From Azolla caroliniana (lineage: Eukaryota > Polypodiophyta), in contig JBHGNT010000021.1 in assembly GCA_043228905.1 (NCBI GenBank), positions 3,844,001 to 3,908,000 of the forward strand: a stretch of DNA of 64,000 bases, read 5' to 3'. The notes under the pieces are model-generated. The model saw nothing but the letters and a program-made list of their open reading frames with translations. It was not told the DNA's origin and made no database searches. Every line of letters starts with the position of its first letter. Within the stretch, counting starts at the first letter, position 1. The translations under genes and the position numbers were made by a program. This document shows positions 59,147-64,000 of the stretch, piece by piece.

Positions 59147-59945
59147 CGGATGAGTGATGATGTTGTAGGGGTTGAAGTTGTTCTCATGAGAAGGAAGTTG
59201 ATATGTTGGTGATCATCGGCGATAGCGAGATGATTGATGTGGATTGGAGGAAGTTCATTTTCTGGTTTTTTTTAAGGATGAGTGATGATGTTGTAGGGGA
59301 TGAAGTTAATATCATGAGAAGGTGAGGAACTTTTTAGACTCATTTTTGTTGTTGTTGTCTGTACAGGATGTTAATGACAATCGGCAATATGGCAAGAGGG
59401 TCGGCCAGATGTTAATGAGGATTGAGTGAAGATGATTTTATGTTGTTCATTAGGATGAGTGATGATGAAGGTAGAGATTGAAGCATATTGCCATGATGAG
59501 AGGATGAGTGATGATGGTGTGGAGGCCGAAGCAGAGCATGAGTAGGAAACATTCTAGACTCATTCTGTTATTATTGGTACAGGAATCTAGTGGTAATTGG
59601 CGAGATGGTTGATGTGGACTAAAGGAAGAAAAATTTCTCTGTGATAAGGATGAGCGAAGATTGTTGGGGGGTCAAAGCTGACTAATATGAGTAGGTGAGT
59701 AAATTTTTAGACTCATTTTTTGCTGTCAATACAAGATGTTGGTGGGCATCGGCAAGATGGAAAGATGGTCGGTGAGGTCCAAATGTTGATGTGGACTAAA
59801 TGAAGAAGATTTTAGGTTTCTCATTATGATGAGTGATGATGGTGTGGCGGTAGGGATTGAAGCATAGTAACATGATAAGAGGATGAGTGATGATGGTGTG
59901 GGGGGCGAAGGAGATCATGAGGGGGAAGGAAATAGTCTAGCTTCA
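59147..59945 (+). repeat. Degenerate tandem array based on GGATGAGTGATGATG
   Basis: The core word occurs near 59156, 59279, 59455, 59507, 59827 and 59883. It alternates with ATCGGCRAGATGG..TTGATGTGGA and TTTTAGACTCATTTTTG stretches in units of about 120-320 bp. Related units in inverse orientation lie at 52541-54300 and in the same orientation at 51341-51540. Confidence 0.7.
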
Positions 59946-59947
59946 TT

Positions 59948-61990
59948 TTGTTGATTTGTGCATCTTGGGTTCTGCATACCTGGAAATTGCTGCCCAGAAC
60001 AAAGTTGATGGGATGTGTATCACGAGGAGTAAATTGGTCTTCTCATAGACCCTTGATGTGCCCACAAGAAGGATGTGCTTCAACATTAGTGTTAGATGCT
60101 CTTCAAATCGGCTCAGCCTTGGTTGATATGTATGCTAAATGTGGTATGCTTGCAAAATTGAAATAAGTGCTTGAAGAGCTTCCTTTTCGAAATGAAGTCT
60201 CTTGGTCTTCACTAATTGTTGGATATGCCCAACAATGTCGACGCTACAAAGCATTGAAATGCTTTGAAAGGATGAGATATGAGGGTTATCTTGTCGATGC
60301 AATCACCTTCATTTGCATCATGAAAGCTTGTGGTACCATAGGAGCTATTGATGAGGTCAACGAGATTTATAATGAGACTGTAAGTAGAGGCTTGATTAAT
60401 ATGAATATCATGCTTGGCACATCTTTAGTAGATGTGGTCTCTTTACCGAAGCACAATATGTTCTTGATGTGCTTCTTATTCGAAATGAAGTGTCGTGGTC
60501 AGCACTAATCAAAGGCTATACACACAATGGGAAAGATCACGAAGCACTAAGTTGTTTAGAACAGATGCGAACTGAGGGAATTTCTCCTAATGCAATAACA
60601 TTCATTTCCATCCTAAAAGCATGTGGCAACTCTGGAGCAATAAATGAAGGCATCAAGATTCATGATGAGATTGGGACAAGGAGGTACTTGTTAGAGAAGA
60701 ATATTGTGCTTGGCACTATGCTTGTGGATATGTATGTGAAATGTGAGATTTTTTCTGCGAACTCCTTTGCTGGCTTTTTTTTGGAGGTTGGACTATGCAT
60801 CTTGCTTATTTGGAGAATGGAAGGCTCACGAAGTGCTCAAAGGGCATCTTGTCCAAGATGTGGTCTCTTGGTCTACATTAATTTCAGGACATACCCAATA
60901 AGAGCAAGATCTTGAACCACTAAAGTGTTTTGAATGTATGCCAAGTGAGGGCCTTTTTCCTTATGTGATCTTATTCATTTGCATTTTGAAGGCTTGTGTA
61001 AACATAGAAGCTCTATACAAGGGTAAACAAATGCATAATATGATTCTCACTCAAGGTTGTTGAAAAATGATTTTATGCTTGGAAATACCTTAGTGAATAT
61101 GTATGCCAAATGTGGAGAGTTTGTAAACCTCAAAAAGTGCTTTAAGAGCTTCCTATTCGAGATATAGTCTCTTGGAATCCACTTATTGGTTTAAAGGCTT
61201 GTGGAAACATAGGAGCTCTATACAAGGGTAAACAAATGCATAATATGATTCTCAGGTCAAGGTTGCTCAAAAATGATTTTATGCTTGGAAATACTTTATT
61301 GAATGTGTATGCCAAATGTGGAGAGTTTGTAAAATCTCAAAAAGTGCTTCAAGAGCTTCCTATTCGAGATATAGTTTCTTGGAATGCACTTATTGGTGAG
61401 TATGCTAAATAGGGTCAAGGCCACAAAGTTGGACCATTTTAAACAGATTCAAAATGATGGCATTGCCCCAGATAGATACTGTCACATATTTTTTGTTTCC
61501 TTGCAAAAGCACAAGAGGATATGTAGAGAACGGCAAAGATAAAGAATCATTGAATTATGTTCAGTTTATGCAATATCAAGGTAATGTGGAATTGGGTTTT
61601 GTGAAGAAACTCTTAATTTTGTTGAGCATCAGCAAATGGAGGGGTTTAATATGATGACATTTTCTGGTATGTTGAAAGCATGTGCAACATGGGAGATATA
61701 CAGAAAGGGAACAACTTCCATGTTCAAATGTCCTCGCAAAACATGGAGGTCACAAAAACAAGTGCCCTTAATTCGAAGTATGCTTGAAGCTTAACAAGTC
61801 TTTGCCATAAGACAAGCAAGAAGTCTTTTTGAATGGTCTACTTTAAGTCTGAGATATGCTTGAAACGTAGAAACTGTGCAGAAAACATTTAGCACAATTA
61901 TAGTTTCAAATATCATCTCATGGAATGCACTCAAAAGAGGCTATAGAGACTATGGATATGCCGAGGAGGTGTGTATTAGTTTTGAACAGA
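59948..61990 (+). pseudogene. PLS-type pentatricopeptide-repeat pseudogene
   Basis: Successive frames give GSALVDMYAKCGML, FRNEVSWSSLIVGYAQQ, KALKCFERMRYEG, DAITFICIMKACGTIGAIDE, VSWSALIKGYTHNGKDHEAL, SPNAITFISILKACGNSGAI, LVDMYVKCEIF and IRDIVSWNALIGEYAK. The MYAKCG, VSWNALI and KACG signatures in this order are those of P, L and S repeats of organelle-targeted plant PPR proteins, which bind single-stranded RNA. Stops and frameshifts occur every 100-300 bp and no start or C-terminal E/DYW domain is seen. It is a dead copy, cut by or decaying into the TTTA microsatellite region. Confidence 0.9.
60985..61400 (+). repeat. Tandem duplication of about 205 bp in the PPR pseudogene
   Basis: GGCTTGTGTAAACATAGAAG through CTTGGAATCCACTTATTGG (60989-61188) is repeated at 61195-61396 with few differences. 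Each copy covers roughly two PPR motifs. The copies carry different frame lesions. Confidence 0.87.
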
Positions 61991-62057
61991 TGCAATACAA
62001 TATATGTATATTGTTTCCTTTAATTTTAATACCAATGGAGGATATTTTTTATGGAAA

Positions 62058-62313
<256 letters not shown>

Positions 62314-62369
62314 GTACCATAATGTTAGATTAAAGACAATGGTGTTCGATTACAACGAGAAAACGTGTT

Positions 62370-62700
62370 GTCATGGAATGGCATCGCGTAATGCTTTTGT
62401 AGAATCCCTTCATGGATCCCTCTTGCATAGTTCCTTCATGGAATAACATGGCGCTTGTGGAATGAAGGGGCCTTCATGTATTCCAAGGGGCTCTCCTAGA
62501 ATCAAAGGGGCACTCTAGGATTGAATAGATGCTCATATAATTAATAGGCACTCATGCTTTGTACCAACACACGTGCAATAAATGGGCTTCCGTGGATTTG
62601 CACCCCTTCAAGCACTCTCTCTTGGAAAAGCCACACATCACCATTAAAAATGAGATTAACCAACATTAATATTAACAATCTTTTCTACCACAAATCCTAG
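62370..62700. repeat. Dispersed repeat family, copy 2
   Basis: It matches 49800-50110 in block order: TGGAATGGC, TTTTGTAGAAT, CATGTATTCCAAGGGG, GAATCAAAGGGG, AGGCACTCATG, and an ACCATTAAAAATGAGATTA block, then ATTAATATTAACAAT. Confidence 0.6.
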
Positions 62701-63074
62701 ATTAAGGACAACAATGTACGATTACAATGAGAAAACCATTTTTAACTTAAGTGAATAACAATGGGAACACAAAAAGAAAAGAAACAATCAAGGAAAAAGG
62801 TTGAGTTTCGTGGCCTGAGCTCTAGATCAACATTCGTGATCCTCTTGTCAATGCTTTCCATAGCTTTCGAATTCAATCTTCTCCCTCTTTAGTACCTCTT
62901 TCTCCGTCTCTTGCATTCCTCCCCTGAACAAGAAGAACCCTAAATAGCTCAATAGAAGACAAACCTTTAAACCTTCAAACCCAACCCAAGGAGAAGACAT
63001 TCAAGAGATGTAGCCTAATACATCCACTCCCATTAACCATTTAGAACCCTAAATTGATGAAGAAAAAGATAAAC

Positions 63075-63490
63075 CTAAGAAGAAGACAAGAAAAATACCC
63101 AAACCTAAAACCCAAAAAAGGAAAAGAAGTGTCTCTCTAAACTCCGAAATAACGATCTCCCAAAAATAAACTCTTCCTTCCCTTTTTTCATAGTGAGAGA
63201 AAAGGCCCACTTATCATAATAAACATTCACTTATCCCCCTTCTCATCGAGAAACAAAAATGGTATATAATATATTACTCCTATGTGCAAATGTGCCAAAA
63301 AAAAAACCCAGATGAAGACGAGAAAAACACCCAAAACCCTAAAACCCCAAAAAGAAAAAAGAAGTTCCTCTCCAAACTCCAAATAATAATCTCCCAAAAA
63401 ATGACAAAGTAACCTGAAAATAAGCCCTTCCCTCCCCTTTCTATAGTCACGAGTGAAGAGGCTTGTCTATCGTAATAAATGCTCACTTAC
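63075..63490. repeat. Tandem duplication of about 230 bp
   Basis: AAGAAGACAAGAAAAATACCC through CACTTATCCCCC (63078-63240) is repeated from about 63311 with scattered changes. Shared blocks include CTCCAAACTCC/CTCTAAACTCC, ATCTCCCAAAAA, CTTCC(C)TCCCCTTT and ATAATAAA..TCACTTA.CCCC. Confidence 0.7.
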
Positions 63491-64000
63491 CCCCTATTAG
63501 AATTTAACTAACTATTTAAAGGAAATATAAGGAATTATTAACCAAACAAAGGAAAGAGGGGTGTCAAACCACTCGGCCACCCCTAACAATGACGTGAGAC
63601 GGACCTGAACCTCCTCGATGTCCCATACCATCGAGGATTTATGAGAGTCGTAGCTTGGGTTTTGTGAGGATTTCATGTGCTTAGCTAAGAAGAGTCATAG
63701 GCTATGGCCACATTGGCATAATCTCAACATAAGTCCCGCCTCCCTTTGATTAGAAGATGTCCTATACCATCGAGGATTGCATGTGCTTAGCTGGCCTCCT
63801 TAAATAGGCAAAAACCCTAGGCCTTAGTGTGTTCACACTTCACACTTTATTTGAAGTGGTCAAGTCATAACACACTTAATAGTTATCCCAGACAATAGAA
63901 TTGAATATTACAATCTTGTTCCTTTCATAGTTAACTCGCACGTACTCATCATAAGATTAGGAAGAACTACGGAAAACCTATATCATGATCAGTTATGGTC
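63491..64000. other. Intergenic, nothing coding recognised
   Basis: It contains a tRNA A-box-like minus-strand word GGGGTGGCCGAGTGGTTTGA near 63563-63583 without a matching B box. It also has a short direct repeat of CCATACCATCGAGGATT / CTATACCATCGAGGATT near 63625 and 63760. Confidence 0.4.

Noticed and set aside
63560-63600. tRNA-Ser/Leu-like GGGGTGGCCGAGTGGTTTGA on the minus strand
   Set aside because: The rest of a tRNA cloverleaf and a B box are missing, so it is neither a tRNA gene nor a supportable SINE.

Overview
The window is nuclear DNA of a land plant. Host genes are intron-rich with ordinary GT..AG introns, and they include a plant-type eIF4G, a STICHEL-family (DnaX-like) protein and a PLS-type pentatricopeptide-repeat pseudogene. 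Most of the rest is Copia LTR elements and plant L1-like LINEs. A probable axonemal dynein-regulatory-complex EF-hand protein (DRC8/EFCAB2-like) suggests a plant with flagellated sperm: fern, lycophyte, bryophyte, cycad or Ginkgo. The repeat load makes a fern or another large-genome seed-free plant my best guess, but the species is not determined.

Layout: 0.9-9.6 kb, eIF4G on + (12 exons by my reading, about 1844 aa). 10.5-14.3 kb, a LINE 3' fragment, local duplications, a solo Copia LTR and a decayed Copia pol fragment. 14.9-25.3 kb, a minus-strand L1-like LINE (LINE A) split by a nearly complete Copia element at 16635-22031 with 640-bp LTRs and a 5-bp target duplication. 26.9-33.7 kb, a second LINE (LINE C, minus) split by a 2.9-kb inverted-repeat DNA element that carries a tandem array of exon-like modules, with SINE-like copies on both sides. 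33.7-34.8 kb, microsatellites, a MITE with 43-bp perfect terminal inverted repeats and a tRNA-like SINE head. 35.2-36.2 kb, the DRC8-like gene (+). 37.3-42.2 kb, STICHEL-like gene (-), convergent with it. 42.2-50 kb, gene-poor old sequence with local duplications. 50-59 kb, two oppositely oriented copies of a third LINE (LINE B), a solo Copia LTR, a short LTR-like insertion and tandem arrays. 59.9-62 kb, a PPR pseudogene ending near a 256-bp TTTA microsatellite. 62.3-64 kb, repeats only.

Three host genes look intact: eIF4G (translation initiation scaffold), the DRC8-like protein (sperm flagellum, if the assignment is right) and the STICHEL-like protein (clamp-loader-like ATPase). They do not form an operon or pathway. 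Exon-intron models were built by hand from reading frame and splice-site agreement; each gives a total length divisible by three and matching phases at every junction. The points most worth checking are the third HEAT (W2) domain on eIF4G, the exon-like repeat array inside the inverted-repeat element, and the young Copia whose LTRs are almost identical but whose coding region carries two apparent lesions.
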